DNA from: Bradyrhizobium sp. dw_411
GTDB taxonomy: Bacteria; Pseudomonadota; Alphaproteobacteria; Rhizobiales; Xanthobacteraceae
DNA length: 64,000 bases
Assembly (NCBI RefSeq): GCF_018449695.1
Contig: NZ_JAAVUY010000023.1
Coordinates: forward strand, 1-64,000
Direction of reading: 5' to 3'
Shown: piece after piece, positions 27,601 to 35,317 of the stretch
Layout of the letters: every line of letters begins with the position of its first letter
How positions within the stretch are numbered: the stretch's first letter is position 1
Notes under the pieces: generated by a model
The model's input: only the letters and a program-made list of their open reading frames with translations
What the model was told of the DNA's origin: nothing
The model's database searches: none
Position numbers and translations under genes: made by a program

Positions 27601-27693
27601 TTACTTCTTCTTCTTGGCGACCTTGCGGGTCTTCTTCGCAGTCTTCTTCACTGCGCTCTTCGCCTTCTTTGCCTTCTTAGCTTTCTTGGCCAT
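27601..27693 (-). CDS. 30-residue Lys/Ala-rich histone-like peptide
   Basis: This tiny gene encodes 30 residues built from AKK-type units (first part MAKKAKKAKKAKSAVKK, last part VAKKKK): 17 Lys, 7 Ala and one Arg. A perfect AGGAGG lies 6 nt before the ATG, strong evidence that it is translated. The composition matches the tails of H1-like DNA-binding proteins and of the TopA tail in this window. Binding to DNA or RNA is therefore likely but not shown. It sits in a large gap, as a single-gene unit. A degraded end of a longer histone-like gene is an alternative. Confidence 0.7.
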   Translation of the reverse strand: MAKKAKKAKKAKSAVKKTAKKTRKVAKKKK

Positions 27694-28321
27694 GTTGCCC
27701 TCCTAATGTAGTGAGATGGCTTAATCGCTGCGTGCACTCGGGAATCGAAATGCACTACATCCCGAATACACCAACGCATCTAAAAAAACAGCGTCTCGCT
27801 TAAGGAAGTGTTGACGCAGCGATGGCAGAGCGCGCGACGCGCGTCGATCGACGACACGACAACGCATCCACATCGCGATGCAAGTAGCCTGCGGAAACGT
27901 TACGCTTTCGATTGTCAACACCGCAGGAAACCACTGCGCTGCAAGTGTTTTCGTAATTCACGCATTGATCGTGCGACACGAATTCGACGTCATCGCGACT
28001 CATCGGCGCCCGAAAAAACGCGCCGCGCGGACTCTGAGTCGCGATTTTTGGCAATGAAAAAATTTTCGTGCTGGCCGGCCTTACGTCTCATCCTCGCTCG
28101 CCAAAACCGGATTTTTGCGGGAATCGCCATGGCTGATTCGCTGGCCGCGATTTCCGATTTCGCGCGATGCATCGCCGCTTATGGTGAACAATTGATGCAC
28201 GCGAGCGTGCTCATGAACGGCCGACGGCGATGGCAACGGCGTCACGTGAACGACGAAACCGTCGCGTCGGAGTGATGAAGGCATCACTTCAGGAAGACGT
28301 CCGCGTCACATCGCGCGCGGT
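27694..28321. other. 628-bp intergenic region, no confident gene
   Basis: Its 5' part must contain the promoter of the Lys/Ala-rich peptide gene. An open frame of 155 codons (27808-28275, plus strand) exists, but it is Arg-rich, has no ribosome-binding site and looks like chance coding. No repeats or RNA genes were recognised. Confidence 0.35.
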
Positions 28322-29806
28322 TCAGATACCGAGTTTGGCCTTGAGCAGATCGTTGACGGCCTGCGGGTTGGCCTTGCCGCCGGATGATTTCATCACCTGA
28401 CCGACGAACCAGCCCATCAATGCCGGCTTGGTCTGGGCTTGCGCGACCTTGTCGGGATTGGCCGCGATGATGTCGTCGACCACCTTTTCGATCGCGCCGA
28501 GGTCGGTGACCTGCTTCATGCCGCGTGCTTCGACCAGCGCGCGCGGGTCGCCGCCCTCCTGCCAGACGATCTCGAACAGATCCTTGGCGATCTTGCCGGA
28601 GATGGTGCCCTCGCCGATCAGATCGACGATGGCAGCCAACTGGATCGCCGACACCGGCGAGCCCGTAATATCACGACCTTCCTTGTTCAGCCGTCCGAAC
28701 AGTTCGTTGATCACCCAGTTGGCGGCGAGTTTGCCATCGCGCGACTTGTTCGCGAGACCCGCTAGCACAGTTTCGAAGAAGTCCGCACTCTCACGTTCGG
28801 CCACCAGCACGCTGGCGTCGTAGGACGAGAGGCCGAACTCGGCGATGAAGCGGGCCTTCTTCTGGTCCGGCAATTCCGGCAAATGCTCTTTCAGTGCGGC
28901 GACATAGGCCTCGCTGAATTCCAGAGGCAACAAATCAGGGTCCGGGAAGTAACGGTAGTCATGCGCTTCTTCCTTGGAGCGCATCGAGCGGGTCTCGCCC
29001 TTGTTGGGATCGTACAGCCGGGTTTCCTGGTCGATGGCGCCGCCATCTTCGAGGATTTCGATCTGGCGCCGCGCCTCGTACTCGATCGCGTCCCCGATGA
29101 AGCTGATCGAGTTCATGTTCTTGATCTCGCAGCGGGTGCCGAGCGGGCCGCCCGGCTTGCGCACGCTGACATTGACGTCAGCGCGCAGGCTGCCCTTCTC
29201 CATGTCGCCGTCGCAGGTACCGAGATAGCGCAGGATCGAGCGCAGCTTCGTCACATAGGCCTTGGCCTGTTCGGACGAGCGGATATCCGGCTTGGAGACG
29301 ATCTCCATCAGCGCCACACCGGAGCGGTTGAGGTCGACGAACGACAGGCTCGGGCTCTGGTCGTGCAGCGACTTGCCGGCATCCTGTTCCAGATGCAGCC
29401 GCTCGATGCCGACGGTGGCGCTTTCGCCGCCCGCCAGTTCAATCACCACTTCGCCCTCACCGACGATCGGCGACTTGTACTGGCTGATCTGGTAGCCCTG
29501 CGGCAGATCCGGATAGAAATAGTTCTTGCGGTCGAACACCGAGCGCAGGTTGATTTTGGCGTTAAGCCCGAGACCAGTACGAACCGCCTGCTTGACGCAT
29601 TCCTCGTTGATGACCGGCAGCATGCCCGGCATCGCCGCATCGACCAGCGAGACATGGGCATTCGGTTCGCCGCCGAACTCGGTCGAGGCCCCCGAAAACA
29701 GTTTTGAGTGCGAGGTGACCTGGGCATGGACTTCCAGCCCGATCACCATTTCCCAGTCGCCTGTGGCGCCTTTGATCAGTTTGGACGGCTTTACAGGTGC
29801 GTTCAT
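28322..29806 (-). CDS. gatB: Aspartyl/glutamyl-tRNA amidotransferase subunit B
   Basis: This 494-residue subunit binds misacylated Glu-tRNA(Gln) and/or Asp-tRNA(Asn), activates the carboxyl with ATP and receives ammonia from GatA. The N-terminal segment WEMVIGLEVHAQVTSHSKLFSG and the DLPQGYQISQYKSPIV motif are conserved, and the C-terminal YqeY/tail domain follows after about residue 360. The start is placed at MNAPVKPSK; an upstream in-frame ATG would add 12 residues. GatB is separated from gatA by the patatin gene and a small gene on the same strand, and a dispersed repeat lies just upstream. Confidence 0.95.
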   Translation of the reverse strand: MNAPVKPSKLIKGATGDWEMVIGLEVHAQVTSHSKLFSGASTEFGGEPNAHVSLVDAAMPGMLPVINEECVKQAVRTGLGLNAKINLRSVFDRKNYFYPDLPQGYQISQYKSPIVGEGEVVIELAGGESATVGIERLHLEQDAGKSLHDQSPSLSFVDLNRSGVALMEIVSKPDIRSSEQAKAYVTKLRSILRYLGTCDGDMEKGSLRADVNVSVRKPGGPLGTRCEIKNMNSISFIGDAIEYEARRQIEILEDGGAIDQETRLYDPNKGETRSMRSKEEAHDYRYFPDPDLLPLEFSEAYVAALKEHLPELPDQKKARFIAEFGLSSYDASVLVAERESADFFETVLAGLANKSRDGKLAANWVINELFGRLNKEGRDITGSPVSAIQLAAIVDLIGEGTISGKIAKDLFEIVWQEGGDPRALVEARGMKQVTDLGAIEKVVDDIIAANPDKVAQAQTKPALMGWFVGQVMKSSGGKANPQAVNDLLKAKLGI

Positions 29807-29888
29807 GGCGTTTCGGCTTCCGGAGGCAATGTACTGGATCATTTGGCTTCGTGGCTGGCGCCAGTCAAGCGGCAGAGTTGGCCGTTTT

Positions 29889-29950
29889 TAGAGCGTTTTC
29901 GAGCGAAGTGGGTACCGGTTCGCGTAAAGAAAACGCGTAAAAACAAAAGA
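29889..29950. repeat. Dispersed repeat of the GAGCGTTTTCGA family
   Basis: It starts with GAGCGTTTTCGAGCGAAGTG and continues with GGTACCGGTTCGCG, then AAAACGCG and AAACAAAAGA. Related modules occur at 60470-60530 and 62721-62894. This AACGCG/CGCGTT hairpin element is a frequent intergenic element in this lineage and may add a terminator for the downstream minus-strand gene. Confidence 0.7.
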
Positions 29951-29954
29951 TCGT

Positions 29955-31337
29955 TCAAAGTCCGCGGCGAAACGTCTGGTAGGACTTGTTCTGGCGCAGC
30001 GCGTCGGCGCCGCCTTCGATCAGAAGATCGACCTGCTCCGGCGGCAGTGCGAAACGAGTCGGGATGGCGCCGAGAATGCCGGCGCGTGCGGGACCTAGCT
30101 GGTCGAAATTCACCCGGTCGACCAGGACGCTGACGTCACCGCAGCGCCAGTTCGGGCCGACGCCGAGGCGCGACCGCTCGGCTGCCGACAATCCGCAGCG
30201 CCAGCGCTTCACCTTGCCCGACCAATCGTTGATCAAGGTCGAAAACGCCGCGTAACTCGATCGCACGCTGGCATCGATGGCGGTATTGGCTGTCGCTGCG
30301 ACCAGTTCGACGCCCGAGGGACCCTCGAGCCGCTGCGCAAAGTCGCCGGAGATGTCGCGCCCGGCATCGACCACCAGGAACATGATCCGGCGTACTCTCA
30401 CTGCCTGCCGCTCGGTCATCGGCTCGAACGGACGCTGCGCCGCCAGCAACCCGATGCTGAACCCGGACAGGCCGAAATTATCCACGAGACCGCCGTCGAG
30501 CAGTTTGACGTAGCGCATCGAGCCGTCGTGATAACGCGCGTTGGCTTCCGCGAATGCCTTCAACAGCGGTTGCGCGTTCGGGTCACTACGGGCGCGCTCG
30601 ATCCATGCGGGCGATTGCGTTGCGCAGCCGCCGGGATAGGTCTCCAGCACGATCGGCGCAAAGGCAAGTGGCACCGCCGCCGAGGCCGCGACGGCTTCGG
30701 CCACGCGGTAGGAGCGGATGTCGCTGCACAACGCGTCGAAAGCGGTCTTTCCGAACACGAACGGCGTGCGGTTATAGATGTCGGAAGCGTTGATCCAGAC
30801 CCGCGGCCGCCGCTCCTCGCCGAACACATCGAACTTGGCGCCATCGAACAGGTTTTGGTCGAGCCAATTGGTGAACTGGCTGTCATTGACGCCGCCGCCC
30901 AGCGCGCGGCCGATATTGCCGAGCGATACTCGTGTGTTGAGGCCCTCCTCGGCGTTGCGAAGCAGGAAACGTTCGCGGAAATCGTCCAGGGCCGCGCGCT
31001 TCTTGAGACCGAAATAGGCCGCCGTCACCGAGCCGCCGGACACGCCGGAGACAAAGTCGACGCGGTCGAGCAGCGTTTTGGCCTGGTTGGAACCCGAACG
31101 AGAGCGATCGAGTTCGGTCAGCACCCCGAAAGAGAACGCCGCCGCGCGCGTGCCGCCCCCGGAGAACGACAATCCCAGCAGCAGATCGTCCTCGGAAGAG
31201 GGAACCGCGCGGCCAACATTATTGTCGCTGAGCGCCGTGCCGAGCGGCGCATTGCCGGGCAAATTGTAAACCGTCGCGCATCCGGCAAGGATCGCTGCGC
31301 ATGCAACGGCTGCTCCCGCTAGAACCCACGCCCGCAT
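29955..31337 (-). CDS. Patatin-like phospholipase lipoprotein
   Basis: This 460-residue protein has a lipoprotein signal peptide with lipobox LAGC (Cys20), so it should be anchored to a membrane after processing. The patatin domain begins with the oxyanion-hole motif SGGGTR near residue 59, the nucleophile Ser100 lies in GVSGG, and the partner aspartate is in the motif DGGLVDNFG. It would hydrolyse acyl ester bonds in phospholipids. A long unrelated extension upstream was not accepted because the lipobox start is clear. It lies between gatB and a small gene upstream of gatA, all on the minus strand. Confidence 0.85.
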   Translation of the reverse strand: MRAWVLAGAAVACAAILAGCATVYNLPGNAPLGTALSDNNVGRAVPSSEDDLLLGLSFSGGGTRAAAFSFGVLTELDRSRSGSNQAKTLLDRVDFVSGVSGGSVTAAYFGLKKRAALDDFRERFLLRNAEEGLNTRVSLGNIGRALGGGVNDSQFTNWLDQNLFDGAKFDVFGEERRPRVWINASDIYNRTPFVFGKTAFDALCSDIRSYRVAEAVAASAAVPLAFAPIVLETYPGGCATQSPAWIERARSDPNAQPLLKAFAEANARYHDGSMRYVKLLDGGLVDNFGLSGFSIGLLAAQRPFEPMTERQAVRVRRIMFLVVDAGRDISGDFAQRLEGPSGVELVAATANTAIDASVRSSYAAFSTLINDWSGKVKRWRCGLSAAERSRLGVGPNWRCGDVSVLVDRVNFDQLGPARAGILGAIPTRFALPPEQVDLLIEGGADALRQNKSYQTFRRGL

Positions 31338-31464
31338 ATCAAGCACTCGCACGCAAAACCTTGCCGCGGACCCCGCCCCGCTAACGATAATCTTATCATG
31401 AACAAGGTGGCGCCGACGTGGCCGCGCCTGCCCGGCGCAAACAGGGTTAACGTCACCGGGGCGC

Positions 31465-31770
31465 TTATACCCGCCCGCTTCCGAGCAAGGATTGAACAAT
31501 CTGCTCCCATTCGGCTTCAAGCGGACCGTTCGCGACCGGTTTGCCGGCCCGGCGATACCAATAGCCGGCATTGCCGAGATCGCCCTCGACACGGTGCAGA
31601 TAGGCATGCACCCATGACCCTTCCGAGGTTTCTTCATCCTGAGCGATGCTGTGCGCCTTGTTCCAGTCGCCCTTGGCCGCCCACCACATCGCCGCCAGCG
31701 TCGGCGCCAGATCCGGCGCAGGCGCGGCGTCCGACAGGCTGGCTTTGAAATCCACCGGTGTCACCACCAC
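31465..31770 (-). CDS. Hypothetical protein coupled to gatA
   Basis: This 101-residue protein is helical with Trp/Ala-rich segments (AAMWWAAKGDWNKAHSIAQD, then YLHRVEGDLGNAGYWYRRAG) that read like two weak TPR- or Sel1-like helices. The start is a GTG that overlaps the 3' end of gatA by about 10 nt, so the two are translationally coupled. It is hypothetical, but the size and composition are consistent with a real gene. Function is unknown. Confidence 0.6.
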   Translation of the reverse strand: MVVTPVDFKASLSDAAPAPDLAPTLAAMWWAAKGDWNKAHSIAQDEETSEGSWVHAYLHRVEGDLGNAGYWYRRAGKPVANGPLEAEWEQIVQSLLGSGRV

Positions 31771-33233
31771 TTCGCGGGCGTGAAGCGGCCCGCTTCCTGC
31801 TCGATCACCTCGCCGAGCGAGAACAGCGTCTCTTCATCGAACGGACGGCCGATCAATTGCAGACCGAGCGGCAGACCCTGGCTATCCTTGCCGGCCGGGA
31901 TTGCGATGCCCGGCAATCCCGCCATGTTCACGGTCACCGTGAAAATGTCGTTGAGGTACATCTCGACGGGGTCGGCGCCCTTTTCGCCGATGCCGAACGC
32001 GGCCGACGGCGTCGCCGGCGTCAGGATCGCGTTGACGCCCTTGGCAAAGCAATCCTCGAAATCCTTCTTGATCAAGGTGCGGACTTTTTGCGCGCGCAGG
32101 TAATACGCGTCGTAGTAGCCGGCCGAGAGCACATAGGTGCCGATCATCACGCGGCGGCGCACTTCCGGGCCAAAGCCTTCGGCACGGGTGTTCTCATACA
32201 TCTCGCCGATGCTGCGGCCGGGCACACGCAGCCCGTAGCGCACGCCGTCATAGCGCGCGAGGTTGGACGAGGCTTCGGCGGGCGCCACGATGTAATACGC
32301 CGGGAGCGCGTATTTGGTGTGCGGCAGCGATACCTCGACCAGTTCGGCACCGGCGGCCTTCAGCCACGCCGCGCCTTCGGTCCAAAGCTTTTCGATTTCG
32401 GCGGGCATGCCGTCGAGGCGATATTCCTTGGGGATGCCGATCTTCATGCCTTTCACGGACTTGCCAATCGCGGCTTCGTAATCCGGCACCGGACGATCCA
32501 CCGACGTGGTGTCCTTGGGATCGTGACCGGCCATCGAACGCATCAGGATCGCGGCATCGCGCGTGGTTCGCGCGATCGGGCCGGCCTGATCGAGCGAGGA
32601 GGCAAACGCCACGATGCCCCAGCGCGAACAACGCCCATAAGTCGGCTTGATGCCGACGGTCGCAGTAAACGCCGCCGGTTGGCGGATCGATCCGCCGGTG
32701 TCGGTCGCGGTCGCGCCCATGCACAACAGCGCCGCCACCGCCGACGCCGAACCGCCGGACGAGCCGCCCGGCACCAGCGTGGTGTTGGAACCCTCGCGCC
32801 GCCACGGATTAACGACCGGACCGAAGCACGAGGTCTCGTTCGACGAACCCATCGCGAATTCGTCGTTGTTGAGCTTGCCGAGCATCACGGCGCCGTCGCG
32901 CCAGAGCTGCGAAGTAACGGTGGATTCGTATGGCGGCACGAAATTGCCGAGGATCTTTGAGCACGCGGTGGTGCGCACGTCCCTGGTCGCAAACAGGTCC
33001 TTGATTCCGAGCGGAATGCCCGCGAGCGGACCGCCGTCGCCCCTGGCAATATCAGCGTCGGCCTTACGCGCCATGGCCCGGGCCTGATCCGGCGTTTCCA
33101 GCACAAAGGCGTTGAGCGCGCGCGCAGCCTCGATCGCCGACAGATGCGCGTCGGTCAGTTCAAGCGACGTAAAGGATTTGCTCGCGAGGCCGGCCTTGGC
33201 CTGCGCGATAGTCAGCGATGTCAAATCGGTCAT
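31761..33233 (-). CDS. gatA: Aspartyl/glutamyl-tRNA amidotransferase subunit A
   Basis: This 490-residue amidase-signature protein releases ammonia from glutamine for the GatCAB transamidase. The Ser-cisSer-Lys triad is visible: Lys in GIKDLFATRD, the Gly/Ser loop PGGSSGGSASAVAA, and the nucleophile region DTGGSIRQPA. It starts 4 nt inside the end of a small gene, with gatC beyond that, so the minus-strand order is gatC, small gene, gatA, hypothetical gene, patatin, gatB. This is an unusually dispersed gat cluster. Confidence 0.96.
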   Translation of the reverse strand: MTDLTSLTIAQAKAGLASKSFTSLELTDAHLSAIEAARALNAFVLETPDQARAMARKADADIARGDGGPLAGIPLGIKDLFATRDVRTTACSKILGNFVPPYESTVTSQLWRDGAVMLGKLNNDEFAMGSSNETSCFGPVVNPWRREGSNTTLVPGGSSGGSASAVAALLCMGATATDTGGSIRQPAAFTATVGIKPTYGRCSRWGIVAFASSLDQAGPIARTTRDAAILMRSMAGHDPKDTTSVDRPVPDYEAAIGKSVKGMKIGIPKEYRLDGMPAEIEKLWTEGAAWLKAAGAELVEVSLPHTKYALPAYYIVAPAEASSNLARYDGVRYGLRVPGRSIGEMYENTRAEGFGPEVRRRVMIGTYVLSAGYYDAYYLRAQKVRTLIKKDFEDCFAKGVNAILTPATPSAAFGIGEKGADPVEMYLNDIFTVTVNMAGLPGIAIPAGKDSQGLPLGLQLIGRPFDEETLFSLGEVIEQEAGRFTPAKWW

Positions 33234-33436
33234 TTATTAACCGGGCTGCAGAAGAAGGGAGACAGTGTCTTGTCGTTGGCCGGATCGTCGCGGCGCTTCT
33301 TGTCGTCGGCTTCCAACTGGTCGAGCACGGCATCCATCGCCTTGTCGGGATCGGCCGCCTTGCCCTGACGCTCCATGGCGTCGATATAATTCATATAGGC
33401 CGCGTAGGCCTTTTCATCGTCGCAGAGCATGCACAT
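33230..33436 (-). CDS. Small Cys-motif protein between gatC and gatA
   Basis: This 68-residue protein begins with MCMLCDDEK (a C-x-x-C pair), followed by helical AYAAYMNYIDAMERQG and a basic/acidic tail ending CSPVNK. Its stop overlaps the gatA start in an ATGA, and it lies about 30 nt after gatC, so it is likely part of the gat operon. The cysteines could bind zinc or an iron-sulfur group, but no family is known to me. Confidence 0.62.
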   Translation of the reverse strand: MCMLCDDEKAYAAYMNYIDAMERQGKAADPDKAMDAVLDQLEADDKKRRDDPANDKTLSPFFCSPVNK

Positions 33437-33468
33437 CGGATTTCCACTTCGCTCGAAAACGCTATCGC

Positions 33469-33756
33469 TTATTCCACGACCTTCGGCACCAGGAAGAAGT
33501 GATCCTGGGTTTCCGGCGCGTTCCTGACCACATCGTCGGCGATCTCGCCGTCATTGACCACGTCGGCGCGCTTTTTCATTTCCATCGGGGTCACCGAGGT
33601 CATCGGCTCGACGCCCTCGACATTGACCTCGGACAATTGCTCGACAAAGGCCAGCATCGCGTTCAGCTCGCCCTGCAGATGCGGTATTTCCGGTTCAGTG
33701 ACCGCAATTCGCGCCAGATGCGCGATACGGCGGACGGTGGCAGCATCGACCGACAT
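33469..33756 (-). CDS. gatC: Aspartyl/glutamyl-tRNA amidotransferase subunit C
   Basis: This 95-residue subunit stabilises the GatA-GatB complex. Characteristic segments are MSVDAATVRRIAHLARIAVT, LNAMLAFVEQLSEVNVEGV and a C-terminal DHFFLVPKVVE, all in family order. It heads the gat block on the minus strand and is divergent from ruvX. Confidence 0.95.
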   Translation of the reverse strand: MSVDAATVRRIAHLARIAVTEPEIPHLQGELNAMLAFVEQLSEVNVEGVEPMTSVTPMEMKKRADVVNDGEIADDVVRNAPETQDHFFLVPKVVE

Positions 33757-33913
33757 TATAATAGTGCCTCGAATGGCGATTTTCAGCCTGCCGTATAGCA
33801 GAGGGTGGTTTTGCGCCGCAACCGCGAGGGGCCCCTAACCGGCCAATTTGGGCTCGAAACCCTCAAACGGCGCCTCGTTTGGCCAGCTTGCCGCCCGCGT
33901 GGTATGCGAAGCG

Positions 33914-34396
33914 ATGCCTGCCCCCATATTACCGCTGATCGACGCTGTCGCGCACTGGCCGGAACGCGGCGCGCTGGTCGGGCTCGATCTGGGCACCAAG
34001 ACCATCGGCGTCGCGGTGTCCGATCCCGATCGCCGGCTCGCCACCGGCGTCGAAACCATCCAGCGCAAGGCGTTCAAGGCCGATGCGGCACGCCTGATCG
34101 CGATTGCCGCCGAGCGCAACGCCGTGGGTTTTGTGCTGGGCCTGCCGATCAACATGGACGCCAGCGAGGGCCCGCGCGCGCAATCGACCCGCGCTTTCGC
34201 CCGCAATTTCTCTGCCCTCACCCGTCTGGCCATCGCGCTGTGGGACGAGCGGCTCTCGACTGTTGCCGTCGAACGCGAATTGATCGGTATGGACATGAGC
34301 CGCGCCCGGCGCGCAGAGGTGATCGACGAACACGCCGCGATTTTTATTCTGCAGGGCGCGCTGGATCGGCTGGCCCGGCTGCGCGAAACGGACTGA
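33914..34396 (+). CDS. ruvX: Putative pre-16S rRNA nuclease YqgF/RuvX
   Basis: This 160-residue RNase H-like fold protein has the YqgF signature: the N-terminal acidic strand GLDLGTKTIGVAVSDPDRRL, LPINMDASEGPRAQ, and the C-terminal DERLSTVAV then DEHAAIFILQGALDR. The YqgF family matures the 5' end of 16S rRNA in E. coli, and an alternative Holliday junction role has also been proposed. The ATG at 33914 is placed at the conserved MPAPILPLIDAV. It is divergent from gatC and convergent with the CPBP protease gene. Confidence 0.93.
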   Translation: MPAPILPLIDAVAHWPERGALVGLDLGTKTIGVAVSDPDRRLATGVETIQRKAFKADAARLIAIAAERNAVGFVLGLPINMDASEGPRAQSTRAFARNFSALTRLAIALWDERLSTVAVERELIGMDMSRARRAEVIDEHAAIFILQGALDRLARLRETD

Positions 34397-34398
34397 AG

Positions 34399-35196
34399 CT
34401 AATTCGTCCCCGCCAGCAGAAAGGTCTGCACGACCGCGCCAAGATTATTGAGCCCGTGCAGGATGATCGTCAGCCAGGTCGAGCGGGTGCGATAGCGCAG
34501 ATACCCCAGCAACAGCCCGATCGAGAACACTTCGCCGAAGAAGAACCATTCATATTGCAGGTGCAGCGAGGTCCACACGACAGACGACAGCAGGATTGCG
34601 CCGTACGGTCCGAGAAATGACTCCGACCAGCCCCGAAACAGGAAGCCGCGCGCGAATAGTTCTTCGGTGACGGGTGCGGCGACACAGAAGGCGATCACCA
34701 GAAGCCATAGCGCGCCGTCGGCGCTCGCCGATTTCAGCACATCCATCATGAAGCCCGGCGTGGCGTCGCGCCCCGTCGCGCGCGACAGTTGGTCCCAGCC
34801 GAGAACCAGTACGACGAGTGCGACGATGCCGATCAGAAGCTCGGTCCATTTCATGCCGCGCAGCGCGAGATAATCGGCGAACGGCGTGCGCGACAGGCGG
34901 ATCGCGAGCCACAGCGCGGCCAGGACGGCCGGGAGACCCGTGATCACGGACAGCGAAATCGTCAAGCCACTGCCGAGCACACGCGTAGCGGCCGCGACAT
35001 CGATCGGGCCGTCCTGCCGCAGCACGAACCAGGCCACCACCGCCAACTGTCCCAAAAACATCGCGGCAAAGATGAACAGGCCCCATAACGCGGTGCCCCA
35101 GAACTTCCAGATCCGTGGCGGACGTTGCGCGGGAGTGACGGGCGCAGGCGCGTCCGGCGTCAGCGCGGCGGGACTTGCGGGATCGAGGGAATCCAT
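34399..35196 (-). CDS. CPBP-family intramembrane metalloprotease
   Basis: This 265-residue membrane protein has several hydrophobic helices and the CPBP (CAAX protease, Rce1-like) motifs. EELFARG holds the two glutamates and the arginine of E-E-x-x-x-R, then SVVWTSLHLQY and FGEVFSIGLLLGY, then WLTIILHGLNN at the C-terminus. Bacterial members may process membrane proteins or give immunity to bacteriocins; the substrate here is unknown. A longer frame reading into the dispersed repeat would add about 15 residues, so I prefer MDSLDPASPA. It is convergent with ruvX by a 2-nt gap. Confidence 0.85.
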   Translation of the reverse strand: MDSLDPASPAALTPDAPAPVTPAQRPPRIWKFWGTALWGLFIFAAMFLGQLAVVAWFVLRQDGPIDVAAATRVLGSGLTISLSVITGLPAVLAALWLAIRLSRTPFADYLALRGMKWTELLIGIVALVVLVLGWDQLSRATGRDATPGFMMDVLKSASADGALWLLVIAFCVAAPVTEELFARGFLFRGWSESFLGPYGAILLSSVVWTSLHLQYEWFFFGEVFSIGLLLGYLRYRTRSTWLTIILHGLNNLGAVVQTFLLAGTN

Positions 35197-35214
35197 CAGC
35201 GGGCTTTCAGTTGT

Positions 35215-35304
35215 CGTCATGCCCGGACTTGATCCGGGCATCCATCCATCTTCATAAAGAGTCTGATGAAGAGATGGATTGCCGGATCAAGTCCGGCAAT
35301 GACG
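35215..35304. repeat. Dispersed intergenic inverted repeat (GTCATGCCCGG family)
   Basis: The ends CGTCATGCCCGGACTTGATC and GATCAAGTCCGGCAATGACG are near-perfect inverted copies, with ATCCATCC / GGAT inner pairing. This is the second copy of the family at 11246-11357. It overlaps the region where a longer start of the CPBP protease could be read. Confidence 0.78.
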
Positions 35305-35317
35305 GTTCGGTAAGCAT

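Noticed and set aside
27808..28275. 155-codon plus-strand frame upstream of gatB
   Set aside because: Arg-rich, no ribosome-binding site, no known domain; it lies in a region with no other coding features.
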